A DNA stretch of 35,307 bases from a virus: the IMG/VR virus record IMGVR_UViG_3300010939_000060, positions 1 to 35,307 of that record. One strand, written 5' to 3'. The stretch's first letter is position 1. Each line of letters begins with the position of its first letter. Below are positions 27,598 to 35,236 of the stretch, piece by piece. The notes below the pieces were generated by a model. The model made no database searches and had not been told where the DNA came from. It worked only from the letters and a program-made list of their open reading frames with translations. The translations under genes were made by a program, and so were the position numbers.

Positions 27598-29552
27598 TGG
27601 GCAAAACCCTCACAGGCTTCATTCAGGTGGTTGTCGGGATAACCTTGATTATGGTCGGCATTGTTACTGGTATTTCATTCCTGTGGAAATTGGGGGCCGT
27701 TTTTGTGCTGTCGGGAATTTCAACTTTGCTGTCCCCTTCGCCAAGCCTGAGCAATCCGCTTGAAGACGGCCAACGCTTGCGGCTGCGGATTTCGCCGGTT
27801 GAACCACGGGCGGCATTATTAGGGCGCAATGCCACCGGCGGGTTGCTGGTGTTCCGCGATACCTATGGCGAAGACAACAAATTTCTTTCGCTGGTGGTGG
27901 TGGTCGGCGGTCATGAATTTGATACGGTTGCGGAAAAATTTTATTGGGCCAATGACCTGGTGACATTCACCGGGGACAATGCGAACGCGCCCTTCAGCGG
28001 GGTCATGTCGTTGTTCAAGAAAACCGGCATCGATGCCCAAACCGATTTTGCCGAATTGACCAGTGCCTCAAGCAAATGGACCACGGCGCACCGGCTCAGG
28101 GGATTGCCTGCCATTCATTTGAAGCTGACTTTTGACCGGGACAAATTTCCCAACGGCGTTCAACAATTCATCATTGTCAACAAGGGGGCCAAAATTTATG
28201 ACCCGCGCCTTGATACCACCAACGGCGGCAGCGGCCCGCAACGGCTGACCGACCAGTCAACCTGGGTCTGGTCCAACAATCCCATTCTGTGCATCGTCCA
28301 TTATATGCGTGGCTTCCTGGTGGCCAATTCCACCACCACATCCTATGACGGCACTAGGGTCATCGGGGTTGGCATCGCCGATGACCGTTTTGATTGGGCG
28401 CATATCCGGGCGGAAGCGGATGTCTGTGATGAAACCGTTGACCTGAAGGCGGGCGGCAACCAAACCAGGTACACCTGTGACGGATATGTTGACCCGCGCA
28501 ATCAGCACCGGGTCAATCTTGAAAACCTGATGACTTCATGCGCGGGCCGGGTGACATTGCAAAACGGCCTGTGGCGGGTGTTCGCTGGTGCCCCGCGGGT
28601 GGCCACCAAGACTCGCGGCATCAATGATGTCCTAAGTCCTATTTCCTATCGGCTGAATACCGGCCTGGGCCAAAAATTCAACACCGTCACGGGTGTTTTC
28701 GCTGATGAAGATGACCAGTTCAATGCGAAAAACCTGCCGCTGATTGAAGACACGGCAGCGGTCACGGAAGATTACAACCAGGCTTTAATCGGCAACATTG
28801 ATTTGCTGTTCACTACCAACCATATCCGGGGCCAGCGCATCCTTCAGATTGCCTTGAAATCCAACCGGGTGGAAGAAAATCTTGACCTGACCTTCAGCCC
28901 GATTGCGCTTCAAGATGAAGCAATGGACAGCATCAATTTCAGTTATGACCGCTTGAATATCGTGACATCGAAATGGCTTATTGCCGATTGGGTGATGTCG
29001 GTTGATGCCGATGAAGACGGCAACCTTGGGTTCTTAATCAGGGAAAAACTTGAGTTGTGGCCGGACAGCATTTTTGACTGGACCCCGGCCACCGATGAAC
29101 AGGCATTGGTCGCCGGTGCCAAATTGAACCGCAATGACGCAATTATTGACAGCCGCAAAGACCCGGTCCTTTCAACCATCGGCGTCATCAGCATCCGGGA
29201 CATGGCGATCCTGTTAACCGCCACAGATGCCGGAGCCACGGCCACCATCAGTATCGCCGCCCATAATGTTGAAATCGGAGCCAAGACGATTGCTTATCCG
29301 TCAGGGTCCCTGACCGGCTTGAGTTTTAATATAAGATACTTTATTTATATGGATGACCCGGGCCTTGATGGCGGTGGCACCTATATAGTAACAACCAATT
29401 CAGCTATCCTGGGCCAAGGCAACCATCGCTATTATGTCGGGTCAATTGTCACCCCGGCTGACGGTGCCGGGGACACCAGCGGAAGTGGCGGTGGTAGTGT
29501 TGGCGGTACTGGCGGTACTGGCAGCGGCCTCGGCACAGCAGAATTAATCTAA
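27597..29552 (+). CDS. Tail hub / central fibre protein (gpJ/TipJ-like)
   Basis: This 651-residue protein has an N-terminal hydrophobic pair of segments (residues 6-45, GFIQVVVGITLIMVGIVTG... and LGAVFVLSGISTLLSP), as in many gpJ/TipJ-type proteins. The middle contains KIYDPRLDT, WVWSNNPILCIVHYM and the following TCDGYVDPRNQHRVNLENLMTSC, typical of the phage tail-tip hub. The C-terminus is glycine-rich (SGSGGGSVGGTGGTGSG), probably flexible. It is likely to form the tip that touches the host envelope. Confidence 0.75.
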   Translation: MGKTLTGFIQVVVGITLIMVGIVTGISFLWKLGAVFVLSGISTLLSPSPSLSNPLEDGQRLRLRISPVEPRAALLGRNATGGLLVFRDTYGEDNKFLSLVVVVGGHEFDTVAEKFYWANDLVTFTGDNANAPFSGVMSLFKKTGIDAQTDFAELTSASSKWTTAHRLRGLPAIHLKLTFDRDKFPNGVQQFIIVNKGAKIYDPRLDTTNGGSGPQRLTDQSTWVWSNNPILCIVHYMRGFLVANSTTTSYDGTRVIGVGIADDRFDWAHIRAEADVCDETVDLKAGGNQTRYTCDGYVDPRNQHRVNLENLMTSCAGRVTLQNGLWRVFAGAPRVATKTRGINDVLSPISYRLNTGLGQKFNTVTGVFADEDDQFNAKNLPLIEDTAAVTEDYNQALIGNIDLLFTTNHIRGQRILQIALKSNRVEENLDLTFSPIALQDEAMDSINFSYDRLNIVTSKWLIADWVMSVDADEDGNLGFLIREKLELWPDSIFDWTPATDEQALVAGAKLNRNDAIIDSRKDPVLSTIGVISIRDMAILLTATDAGATATISIAAHNVEIGAKTIAYPSGSLTGLSFNIRYFIYMDDPGLDGGGTYIVTTNSAILGQGNHRYYVGSIVTPADGAGDTSGSGGGSVGGTGGTGSGLGTAELI

Positions 29553-29561
29553 GGATTTAAG

Positions 29562-29996
29562 ATGGTAAAAACACCTGAACAAATTCGAGCCATGCGCGAT
29601 GCAATCAAAACGGGTGTAACGCAAATGCCCAAGGCCGGACTGGACATGGAGCCTGCGGACCAGCTTTTTGAATTTAAAAATGAATACGTCAAAATCACAA
29701 TCAGGCGAGAAACGGAAGATAAAACCATTGCCGGGGTCATCACCCCTGCCGCAATCAAGTTTATTTTAACCGCCGTGATTGCAGACCAGGATGGCCAGGC
29801 GTTGAAAACCGAAGATGGCAAACTGGTCATTTTCCCGTACCAGGTTGTTATCCCGCTGACGGAACTTTCTGAGGCGGCGGACCCAGGGGAAGACCTTCAG
29901 CTTGAAGCCGCCAAGCTGGTGAAAAAATGTGTCAACTGGCACCACGGCAAAGAAAATGCGAACCTGGCCCATGCCGACTGGCTGGAAGGCGGCTGA
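29562..29996 (+). CDS. Hypothetical protein
   Basis: This 144-residue protein (MVKTPEQIRAMRDAIKTGVTQMPKAGLDMEPADQLFEFKNEYVKITI...) is acidic overall. It lies between the hub gene and the endolysin. The start follows AAGGATTTAAG. No family is recognised. Confidence 0.6.
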   Translation: MVKTPEQIRAMRDAIKTGVTQMPKAGLDMEPADQLFEFKNEYVKITIRRETEDKTIAGVITPAAIKFILTAVIADQDGQALKTEDGKLVIFPYQVVIPLTELSEAADPGEDLQLEAAKLVKKCVNWHHGKENANLAHADWLEGG

Positions 29997-30463
29997 TGCG
30001 TTTGTCCCCGCATTTCACCCTGAAGGAAGCTACGGCCAGCCGCCGGGCCAAGGCCGAAGGCATCATCAACCTGCCCACGCCGACTGAAATTATTTGCTTA
30101 ATCCATACCGCTTACAATATCCTTGAACCGTGCCGGACTCATTTTGGTGTGCCGTTTTCCCCATCATCCTGGTTCCGGTCGTTGGCATTGAACCGGGCCT
30201 TGAAATCCAAGGATACCAGCCAGCATGTCAAGGCCGAAGCGGTTGATTTTACTATCCCTGGTGTGGCCACATTGACCCTGTTTTTGTTCATCCGCGATGC
30301 CTTGGAATATGACCAGGTGATTTATGAAGTCCGGCCTGGCAAGAAAGGCAAACTCGCAAAAACCTGGGTCCATTGTTCCTTCAAGATTAAATACAACTGG
30401 CACCAGGCTTTAAGTTTTGACGGGAAAAATTTCAAGAATTTCAGCACTGGCTTGACACCATAA
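29996..30463 (+). CDS. Endolysin, peptidase M15A-like
   Basis: This 155-residue protein begins MRLSPHFTLKEATASRRA, the usual opening of M15A phage endolysins. Zinc ligands are H77 and D84 in SQHVKAEAVDF and H126 in TWVHCSF, the conserved H-x6-D and W-x-H sites. The family cleaves the peptide stems or cross-links of peptidoglycan. I chose the ATG overlapping the previous TGA (TGATG) over the in-frame upstream start at 29927. It is the first gene of the lysis cluster. Confidence 0.85.
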   Translation: MRLSPHFTLKEATASRRAKAEGIINLPTPTEIICLIHTAYNILEPCRTHFGVPFSPSSWFRSLALNRALKSKDTSQHVKAEAVDFTIPGVATLTLFLFIRDALEYDQVIYEVRPGKKGKLAKTWVHCSFKIKYNWHQALSFDGKNFKNFSTGLTP

Positions 30464-30470
30464 TAAAAAT

Positions 30471-30483
30471 AGCGGAAGGTCCG
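30471..30483 (+). terminator. Short hairpin after the endolysin gene
   Basis: GCGGA-AGG-TCCGC forms a 5-bp stem with a 3-base loop followed by CAGTAATTATTT. It is weak as a terminator and may only stabilise the endolysin mRNA end. Confidence 0.3.
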
Positions 30484-30508
30484 CCAGTAATTATTTGAAG
30501 GAAAAGTC

Positions 30509-30697
30509 ATGAACATCTTGGAAATCCTGAAGGGAAAAAAATCCTATCTGGCTGGCGGGCTGATGGTTATCCTGGGGATACTGACATTTTTTGCGCCCAA
30601 CCTGATTGCGTTTTTAGGGATTGAAGACGCCACCACGTTGATTGGTACCGGCCTGGGCATCATGGCCCTACGCGCCGGCATCAAGAAAGCGGAATAA
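30509..30697 (+). CDS. Putative holin
   Basis: This 62-residue protein opens KGKKSYLAGGLMVILGILTFFAPN, has a second hydrophobic stretch LIGTGLGIMALRAGI, and ends in KKAE. Similar short proteins (KGKKTY followed by one or two helices and LRAGI) lie next to endolysin genes in many phages and are usually called holins. The start follows TTGAAGGAAAAGTC. Confidence 0.65.
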   Translation: MNILEILKGKKSYLAGGLMVILGILTFFAPNLIAFLGIEDATTLIGTGLGIMALRAGIKKAE

Positions 30698-31032
30698 TGA
30701 AGGGGCTTGCCGCCGCCCTGTTCCTGTTGTCAGCTTGCACCACGGTCAACATTCACAGCCCGGATGGGACCATCACCGTGACACGCGGGTTTGGCATGGT
30801 CCGCATCGAAGCCGCACCAGGCACCGGACCTGTTACAATTGATACCAAAGGGGTCGGGATATTTTCTTTTTTTGGCGGGTTTTATGCGGGCTGGACCAGC
30901 GCCAGATTTACAATCTTGCCTTTTGATGATTGCCGGATTATGATTTTTAACAATGCCAGTCCGGAAGCGTGGGCTGAAGTCTTTGGCAAAATTGATGCCG
31001 CCAACATTTGCTTTGAGGAACCGTTCAAATGA
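30697..31032 (+). CDS. Lipoprotein, possible spanin component
   Basis: This 111-residue protein has a lipoprotein signal, MKGLAAALFLLSAC, with the lipid-attachment cysteine at 14. The mature part is beta-rich (VNIHSPDGTITVTRGFGMVRIEAA). Being after the endolysin and holin genes, it could be an outer-membrane spanin, but it is larger than typical ones. The TAATG overlap couples it to the holin gene. Confidence 0.65.
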   Translation: MKGLAAALFLLSACTTVNIHSPDGTITVTRGFGMVRIEAAPGTGPVTIDTKGVGIFSFFGGFYAGWTSARFTILPFDDCRIMIFNNASPEAWAEVFGKIDAANICFEEPFK

Positions 31033-31478
31033 AAATAATCTTGATGACTGCAATCATGGCCCTGATACTTGGGGCATGTTCAACCAAACAGGAATTGCCC
31101 GCCCTTTATTTCAGCCTGAAAACCCTGGGCATATCCGTTGACCCGGCCCCGGTCGGCGGGGCACCGGGCTTCACATTCGGGTCGAAAATTACCGACCTGG
31201 CGATTGTTCCCTTGACCGTTGCTAATGCCGAAGGTGGCCGTGACCTGATTACATCGACCCATGACTGCACCTGGGCACCGGCCCCCAACGCCAACGGGGA
31301 CTATGAATTTGCCTGTGAGGAAGACGCAATCAGCGTGCTTGGCCAATACAATGTCAAGGCTAAAAATTCTGGAGTTTCATTGGGGAATTTCTTCAGCGTT
31401 GGTGCCGCCGCTTTTAAACTCGGCGTTGGATTTGGGGAACGGGTGAAGACCACGGGCGCGACGAATGAACCAGAATAA
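31029..31478 (+). CDS. Lipoprotein
   Basis: This 149-residue protein has a signal peptide and lipobox ILGAC (cysteine 17). The mature part (LPALYFSLKTLGISVDPAPVGGAPGFTFGSKITDLAIVPLTV...) suggests a beta-rich outer-membrane or periplasmic protein. It might be a superinfection-exclusion or lysis accessory protein; neither is shown. It overlaps the preceding lipoprotein gene by four bases. Confidence 0.65.
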   Translation: MKIILMTAIMALILGACSTKQELPALYFSLKTLGISVDPAPVGGAPGFTFGSKITDLAIVPLTVANAEGGRDLITSTHDCTWAPAPNANGDYEFACEEDAISVLGQYNVKAKNSGVSLGNFFSVGAAAFKLGVGFGERVKTTGATNEPE

Positions 31479-31620
31479 GTTCCCGTCAGGTCCAAAGACG
31501 CCCAAGCGACCCGCCGACCGGCCCGGCCCGGCCAAGCGTGCCAATCGCGGCAAACGCAGACGCAGGGACAAACGCGAAAAACGGCCTCAAAAAATGAACC
31601 GCTTTTTGATATGGGCATAA
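31465..31620 (+). CDS. Small highly basic protein
   Basis: This 51-residue, Arg/Lys/Pro-rich frame (MNQNKFPSGPKTPKRPADRP...KRRRRDKREKRPQ) overlaps the end of the lipoprotein gene by 14 bases. No clear ribosome binding site is present, so coding status is uncertain. It is the last possible gene of the late operon. Confidence 0.35.
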   Translation: MNQNKFPSGPKTPKRPADRPGPAKRANRGKRRRRDKREKRPQKMNRFLIWA

Positions 31621-31700
31621 TGAAATAAGTCGGGGATGCAAGACAGCGTTTCTTGTCGGCTCAATTCCCTGGATGCTCTCCAGATGTTAGGTCACAAGAA

Positions 31701-31730
31701 GAAGGGGCTGGCTTTACCGCCAGCCCCTTC
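31701..31730. terminator. Strong hairpin between convergent operons
   Basis: GAAGGGGCTGGC, the loop TTTACC, and GCCAGCCCCTTC form a perfect 12-bp stem. It lies between the end of the rightward late operon and the end of the leftward early operon, where a bidirectional terminator is expected. A long T-run is missing on both sides. Confidence 0.7.
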
Positions 31731-31779
31731 AAGTCGTGATGGGATGTTCAGTGATGAACACCCCGCTTTTATCCGGTTT

Positions 31780-32100
31780 TCATTCGGCAAGCAAGCGCCT
31801 TGTTTGGTCCAGGGCTTTCCGCACATGCTTTCCTGCCCGTCCGCTGGCAGTATCCCCGGCATGTTCAAGGGCATCTTCAATGTGTTGAAGGTCCTGTTTT
31901 CTAAAAATAAAAGTGACGGCCACAGGGGTCCATTGGTGAGAATTAATCCGGCCAGCAATTGTTTCAAGGCGGGCAACCAAAGCATTTGCGACAGCGGTAT
32001 TGTGGGACCGTCAACCATCCGCGTTATATTGCAAAAACCTGACTAGTGTTTTGCGAGTTGACGGCATCAGCTTCAGGCCCTTTTCATCTTCCCATGTCAT
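31780..32100 (-). pseudogene. Small gene with in-frame TGA
   Basis: The minus-strand frame starts at the ATG at 32100 after AAGGGGGGTTATTATC. It reads 29 residues (MTWEDEKGLKLMPSTRKTLV...), meets TGA at 32013-32011, and continues in the same frame for 76 residues (SHNTAVANALVARLETIAGR, later AVTFIFRKQDLQHIEDALEHA) to a stop at 31782-31780. The two parts read like one helical protein. A CGA-to-TGA change, a sequencing error or stop readthrough would explain it; a restart at the TTG at 31980 is also possible. TGA ends most other genes here, so recoding of TGA genome-wide is excluded. Confidence 0.55.
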
Positions 32101-32115
32101 GATAATAACCCCCCC

Positions 32116-32643
32116 TTAAATGGATGGTTCCAACCTCTGCAATTCGGCAAGGGCGTCTTCCCATTCAGGTTCAACTTCATCACGGCGCTCAATAAAATCT
32201 TCCTCGCTTTCGCCGTCCGCCTGTTCCATGTGGTCAGGATTTTCTTCCGGGGTATTAACGCAATCAACTTCCTCAGCCCATTCATCCATTGCATCAATGC
32301 GTTCCTGAAGCAGTTCCCCGGTCGGGCTTTCCTGAAGGCTTTCGGGCATGTTATCCAGGCTTTCCTGACACTGTTCGCCAAGTTCACGGATGCGGTCCGA
32401 AATCTCGCTGTAATCCCCTTCATAGGCTTTGAAATTATCCGGGGTGATTGCTTCAATATCATCCTGCAAATCGTACAGGCCACCAAGGAAAGCTGACTGT
32501 GTTAACTGTGACCGGCACGGCGGGTTTAAGGAACAAATTTTTGAACCATATGGAAACTTCCACCAATAGTAGCTATCCCCTTTTTTGATGCCATAACGGT
32601 CATTGTCTTTCCGGGCTTTTTTAACGTGAGTGACGCGGGGCAT
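32116..32643 (-). CDS. Acidic hypothetical protein
   Basis: This 175-residue protein has a basic start (MPRVTHVKKARKDNDRYGIKKGD...), a segment YYWWKFPYGSKICSLNPPCRSQLTQS with two cysteines, and a very acidic helical C-terminal two thirds (SEEDFIERRDEVEPEWEDAL). It could mimic DNA or bind a basic partner; no family is recognised. The start codon lies one base after the stop of the upstream 46-residue gene. Confidence 0.6.
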   Translation of the reverse strand: MPRVTHVKKARKDNDRYGIKKGDSYYWWKFPYGSKICSLNPPCRSQLTQSAFLGGLYDLQDDIEAITPDNFKAYEGDYSEISDRIRELGEQCQESLDNMPESLQESPTGELLQERIDAMDEWAEEVDCVNTPEENPDHMEQADGESEEDFIERRDEVEPEWEDALAELQRLEPSI

Positions 32644-32644
32644 G

Positions 32645-32785
32645 TTAAATCCTTCCTAGTTTGTCGATTAATATGTCAATCTCAGTTCTCATTTCAAGCG
32701 CCCCGACGTGTCTGTCTTTTACCTGTCCTTTGAGCGCACGGAGTGCGTTAACAATAAGCGCCTTATCTCGGTGTGTTAATTTCAT
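32645..32785 (-). CDS. Small hypothetical protein
   Basis: This 46-residue protein (MKLTHRDKALIVNALRALKG..., EMRTEIDILIDKL) looks like two short helices. CAGGAGTAAATCACC precedes the ATG, and a good promoter lies just upstream (32817-32845). It is the first gene of a short leftward unit with the two genes after it. Confidence 0.6.
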   Translation of the reverse strand: MKLTHRDKALIVNALRALKGQVKDRHVGALEMRTEIDILIDKLGRI

Positions 32786-32813
32786 GGTGATTTACTCCTG
32801 TTGTTATATTAGA

Positions 32814-32845
32814 CCCTTAATATAGGGCGTATATTGAAAAGTCAA
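32814..32845 (-). promoter_or_regulatory. Leftward promoter with dyad
   Basis: On the minus strand, TTGACT (32845-32840) and TATTAA (32822-32817) are 17 bases apart. The imperfect palindrome CCCTTAATATAGGG (32814-32827) overlaps the -10 and could be an operator. Confidence 0.55.
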
Positions 32846-32875
32846 TCGCTTTCTTTCCAAAATCTGAAATAAATT

Positions 32876-32944
32876 CCCCCCGGACAAGCCTGACGACCTA
32901 ACCTGACCGGGGGGATGCCCCTTGTTGTGCAGGGTTCGGGGCAT
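32876..32944. other. Inverted repeats upstream of the leftward promoter
   Basis: The region 32786-33035 has no credible gene. It contains CCCCCCGG (32876-32883) paired with CCGGGGGG (32907-32914), and directly after it ATGCCCC (32915-32921) paired with GGGGCAT (32938-32944). On the minus strand the first hairpin is followed by AATTTATTTC and may end transcription of the recT-HTH unit before the next promoter. Confidence 0.5.
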
Positions 32945-33035
32945 GAATTGGGTCGTTACGTTGGGAGGTTATCCATGCGACCCGGAACAAGGATGCTTGC
33001 TGGTGGCGCTTACAGGACGATTGAGGGGCTGTCCC

Positions 33036-33386
33036 TTACGGTGTCAAACCAAAGCTGTTGGGATAATGGCCAGCATAATCCAAACCCTTATCTTTCAGCC
33101 ATTGCGTCAATTCCGGCACGTGGCCCGTGCCAAACCGGCCCTTGAAATATTCCATGTGTCTGTCCATGAAGTGCGCCGGGATATAATACACCGCAAAATA
33201 AGCCCCGGTTACTGGAAACCTGGCCTTGGTCGCATAAATTTTCAAACCCTTCAAGCGCAGGTCTTCCACAATGGCTGACAGCCGCATGGTATGAAATTGG
33301 CTGGCGGCTTCAAGCGGGGTCAGGGCATAGCCTTCAGACAAGTGCTTCCTGACCTGTGCAGTTTTTTTCCGGTCCATGTTTTTCAT
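33036..33386 (-). CDS. Winged-helix HTH protein
   Basis: This is a 116-residue protein. Residues about 10-50 (QVRKHLSEGYALTPLEAASQFHTMRLSAIVEDLRLKGLKI) match the phage winged-helix module (HTH_55-like: a start L-x-x-G-x-x-L/I-T-P-x-E-A, then R-x-S-x-x-I-x-x-L-R-x-x-G). The remainder (ARFPVTGAYFAVYYIP...) is of unknown role. It overlaps the RecT gene by four bases, so it is expressed with it. Possibly a DNA-binding accessory to recombination or a regulator. Confidence 0.7.
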   Translation of the reverse strand: MKNMDRKKTAQVRKHLSEGYALTPLEAASQFHTMRLSAIVEDLRLKGLKIYATKARFPVTGAYFAVYYIPAHFMDRHMEYFKGRFGTGHVPELTQWLKDKGLDYAGHYPNSFGLTP

Positions 33387-34222
33387 CCTCTTTTTTCTGG
33401 CAATTCATCATCCTCAAGGACTTCCTCAATCAGGTCCTTTTCGGGTTCAGGTGATACCCAGGTGTCACCTTCGGATGTTTTGGTCTCAGCATCGCCAGCG
33501 GGAATTTCATTAGCCTCACCCTCGATAACATCACCAAGAAATTTTGTGTCCTTGACGGTTTTCTTTTCAGGGATGCCTTCCAGTTCTTCCCTGATAGCCA
33601 GCCCGCAAAGCACATCAGCAAAAAGGTCACGGACGCACCAGGCGCGGGCACGGTTGAATAGCATCCGGTTGATATAATTCCAGGCAAACTTGCCAGCCTT
33701 GGGAGTGCCGTCCCGGTTAATCAATCCGGCGTGGGTTGCGTCCGCCATTGAAAAGGTCCGGGTGATTGAGTTGTCAACCGTGCGCCGCTTCATGGTGACG
33801 GAACACATCAAATCCCCCTTTTCAAATGACCCTTCATAGTGGTCATTCATAAATTCCAACTCGCCGGTATCATGAACTAGGGCCATTGCCGCGTCCCCCC
33901 AAATTGTTGGCCGTGCTTTGACAATATAAATATTGGCCAGGGCAGTCATCGGCATCAGCCCAACTTCCAAGCCCTTCAGGATGGCCATTGCAACTTTGTT
34001 CCGGTCATTCTCAAAACTATCAGGGGCAAGGCAGGCGGTTATAACAGCATCCGCAAATCGGTAAACCTGTTCAATGGTGTGTGGAACAATAGCTTCAACT
34101 TTCCCCCCGGCTTTCAACCTGGCCTGGGGCTTTCCTTTCTTCAGGTTTTCTTTCTTGGTACCGGGGGCTTCAGCCGGTGCGGGGGCATCAACTTTTTCAG
34201 GTGTGGTGTTCATCTTATTCAT
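33383..34222 (-). CDS. recT: RecT-family single-strand annealing protein
   Basis: This is a 279-residue protein. The core at residues about 45-215 has NDRNKVAMAILKGLEVGLMPMTALANIYIVKARPTIWGDAAMALV, then MKRRTVDNSITRTFSMADATHAGL and WNYINRMLFNRARAWCVRDLFADVLCGL, matching RecT-like annealing proteins. The N-terminal ~40 residues and the acidic C-terminus are low-complexity. With the exonuclease at 896-1960 it forms a RecE/RecT-type recombination pair for phage DNA repair or concatemer formation. A sigma70-like promoter lies just upstream. Confidence 0.85.
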   Translation of the reverse strand: MNKMNTTPEKVDAPAPAEAPGTKKENLKKGKPQARLKAGGKVEAIVPHTIEQVYRFADAVITACLAPDSFENDRNKVAMAILKGLEVGLMPMTALANIYIVKARPTIWGDAAMALVHDTGELEFMNDHYEGSFEKGDLMCSVTMKRRTVDNSITRTFSMADATHAGLINRDGTPKAGKFAWNYINRMLFNRARAWCVRDLFADVLCGLAIREELEGIPEKKTVKDTKFLGDVIEGEANEIPAGDAETKTSEGDTWVSPEPEKDLIEEVLEDDELPEKRG

Positions 34223-34246
34223 CCCATGTTATTTCAAATTATGGAA

Positions 34247-34275
34247 AGATTAGCACAAGGTCAGAGCCTTTTCAA
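34247..34275 (-). promoter_or_regulatory. Promoter for recT
   Basis: On the minus strand, TTGAAA (34275-34270) and TAATCT (34252-34247) are 17 bases apart, about 25 bases before the recT start codon. Confidence 0.5.
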
Positions 34276-34321
34276 GCCAGCAATTAATTTTTTCATTTCC
34301 TTGATTTCAGTCTCAGTCCGT

Positions 34322-34402
34322 TCAATCGTGCCGCAAACTGGCCCGCAAAAAATCCGGGTCAAAATTTGGACGCAATGGTTCATTGGTTAATTGATTGTTC
34401 AT
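34322..34402 (-). CDS. Very small hypothetical protein
   Basis: A 26-residue frame (MNNQLTNEPLRPNFDPDFLR...) starts in an ATGA overlap with the preceding gene's stop, with GAACGG upstream. A second frame, 34261-34383 (40 residues, ending ERTETEIKEMKKLIAGLKRL), overlaps it and looks equally protein-like at its C-terminal end. The two could be parts of one frameshifted gene. Neither is certain. Confidence 0.35.
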   Translation of the reverse strand: MNNQLTNEPLRPNFDPDFLRASLRHD

Positions 34403-34617
34403 TTCCGTTCTTTTTTAATTTGCATATCAAGGTCAGCAAGTTCTTTTTCCAGCCGCGCCTTGTCCTTGAGAAGCCGTTGCCGTTCGGCCAGTGTGGTCAG
34501 CCAATGCCTGACAGCGTGAGCCGTGACATCCGTGCCATATAAACCAAGCATGGCATCAAGTTTCTTGGTGATGGCCTTCAGGGATGGGGTAGTCTTAACG
34601 GTGTAACGTCCGGTCAT
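34399..34617 (-). CDS. Small coiled-coil protein
   Basis: This is a 72-residue protein. The first half (MTGRYTVKTTPSLKAITKKLDAMLGLYGTDVTAHAVRHWL) may be globular. The second half (LAERQRLLKDKARLEKELADLDMQIKKE) is a clear coiled coil. The start follows AAGGACCAAGAAA and lies 23 bases inside the upstream gene. Function unknown. Confidence 0.6.
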   Translation of the reverse strand: MTGRYTVKTTPSLKAITKKLDAMLGLYGTDVTAHAVRHWLTTLAERQRLLKDKARLEKELADLDMQIKKERK

Positions 34618-34759
34618 TTTCTTGGTCCTTTTCTTTTTCCTTTATTTTGATTAGAGGATTGGCGATTTTTTCCAACTGTTCAGCGATGATTTTTAAAAGG
34701 CGGTTTGTTTCTTTCCAGCGTTGTTTAATCAGAGTAAAATCTTCACGCGAAAATGACAT
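34595..34759 (-). CDS. Small helical protein
   Basis: This 54-residue protein (MSFSREDFTLIKQRWKETNRLLKIIAEQLEKIANP...) is mostly helical and charged. Its ATG shares a base with the TAA of the upstream gene, and its end overlaps the next gene by 23 bases, so the three are translationally coupled. Confidence 0.55.
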   Translation of the reverse strand: MSFSREDFTLIKQRWKETNRLLKIIAEQLEKIANPLIKIKEKEKDQENDRTLHR

Positions 34760-35019
34760 TATTTTTCTCCTTGTTTTCGGTCAATGCTTTCAATCGCGGC
34801 AACAGCAAGGGCGGCAATTTTGATAAAGCGCTTGCGAGCAACCAAACGAATGTTTTGTTCTGAATTTGTAACAGAAAATATGTTGTCAATCTTAAGACAG
34901 AATTTTCTTATGAAGCGGACGAAATCATAAATGCTGTGCGCGTCATCATGTTCGGGTCCGCCCCATTGCTGGTCCTGGCGGTCACGTTCTTTTTCGATTT
35001 CATGAAAAATATTAATCAT
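34759..35019 (-). CDS. Small conserved phage protein (ERxRQ..GGPEHDD)
   Basis: This 86-residue protein opens MINIFHEIEKERDRQDQQW, then GGPEHDDAHS, and ends RFIKIAALAVAAIESIDRK. This motif pattern is widespread in short phage proteins that resemble the MazG-like nucleotide pyrophosphohydrolase fold, but I cannot prove that link. It is the intact counterpart of the truncated copy at 640-853. The first 26 residues are identical, the middle is unrelated, and RFIKIAAL is again shared. Confidence 0.65.
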   Translation of the reverse strand: MINIFHEIEKERDRQDQQWGGPEHDDAHSIYDFVRFIRKFCLKIDNIFSVTNSEQNIRLVARKRFIKIAALAVAAIESIDRKQGEK

Positions 35020-35236
35020 TGGTTTTCCTTTTTAAATTTGGCGGCGATGGGGGGAAGCAACATTAACCGTCCTTTTCTTGTGTCTCATCTTCCGGGGCCT
35101 ATCTCCGGCTTGACAGCACACCTGGGCTTCCAGTAGTTCAGCGGCAATCAAAGCCACATTCCACGGACACTGTGCCTTGCGGCACCCCCATCACCATAAA
35201 ATCCTTTCTAGTTCTTTCTATTCCTTTTTACTTCTT
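35020..35236 (-). other. Spacer with mini-ORFs, absent from the left copy
   Basis: In the left copy only about 40 bases separate the exonuclease and the small gene; here there are about 217. Two mini-frames have good ribosome binding sites: 35138-35197 (19 codons, MVMGVPQGTVSVECGFDCR, after GAAAGGATTTT) and 35016-35063 (15 codons, MLLPPIAAKFKKENQ, after AAGGACGGTTA, ending in overlap with the next start). A third frame between them reads ALIAAELLEAQVCCQAGD. It may be a decayed gene. Confidence 0.4.

Noticed and set aside
31780-32100. Genome-wide reassignment of TGA to an amino acid
   Set aside because: Most well-supported genes here end in TGA, often in ATGA overlaps with the next start, so TGA clearly functions as stop.
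32915-33278. Plus-strand ORFs starting near the GGGGGG at 32910
   Set aside because: They run antisense into the well-supported HTH gene (33036-33386), show no recognisable motif, and the G-run is part of an inverted repeat rather than a clear ribosome binding site.
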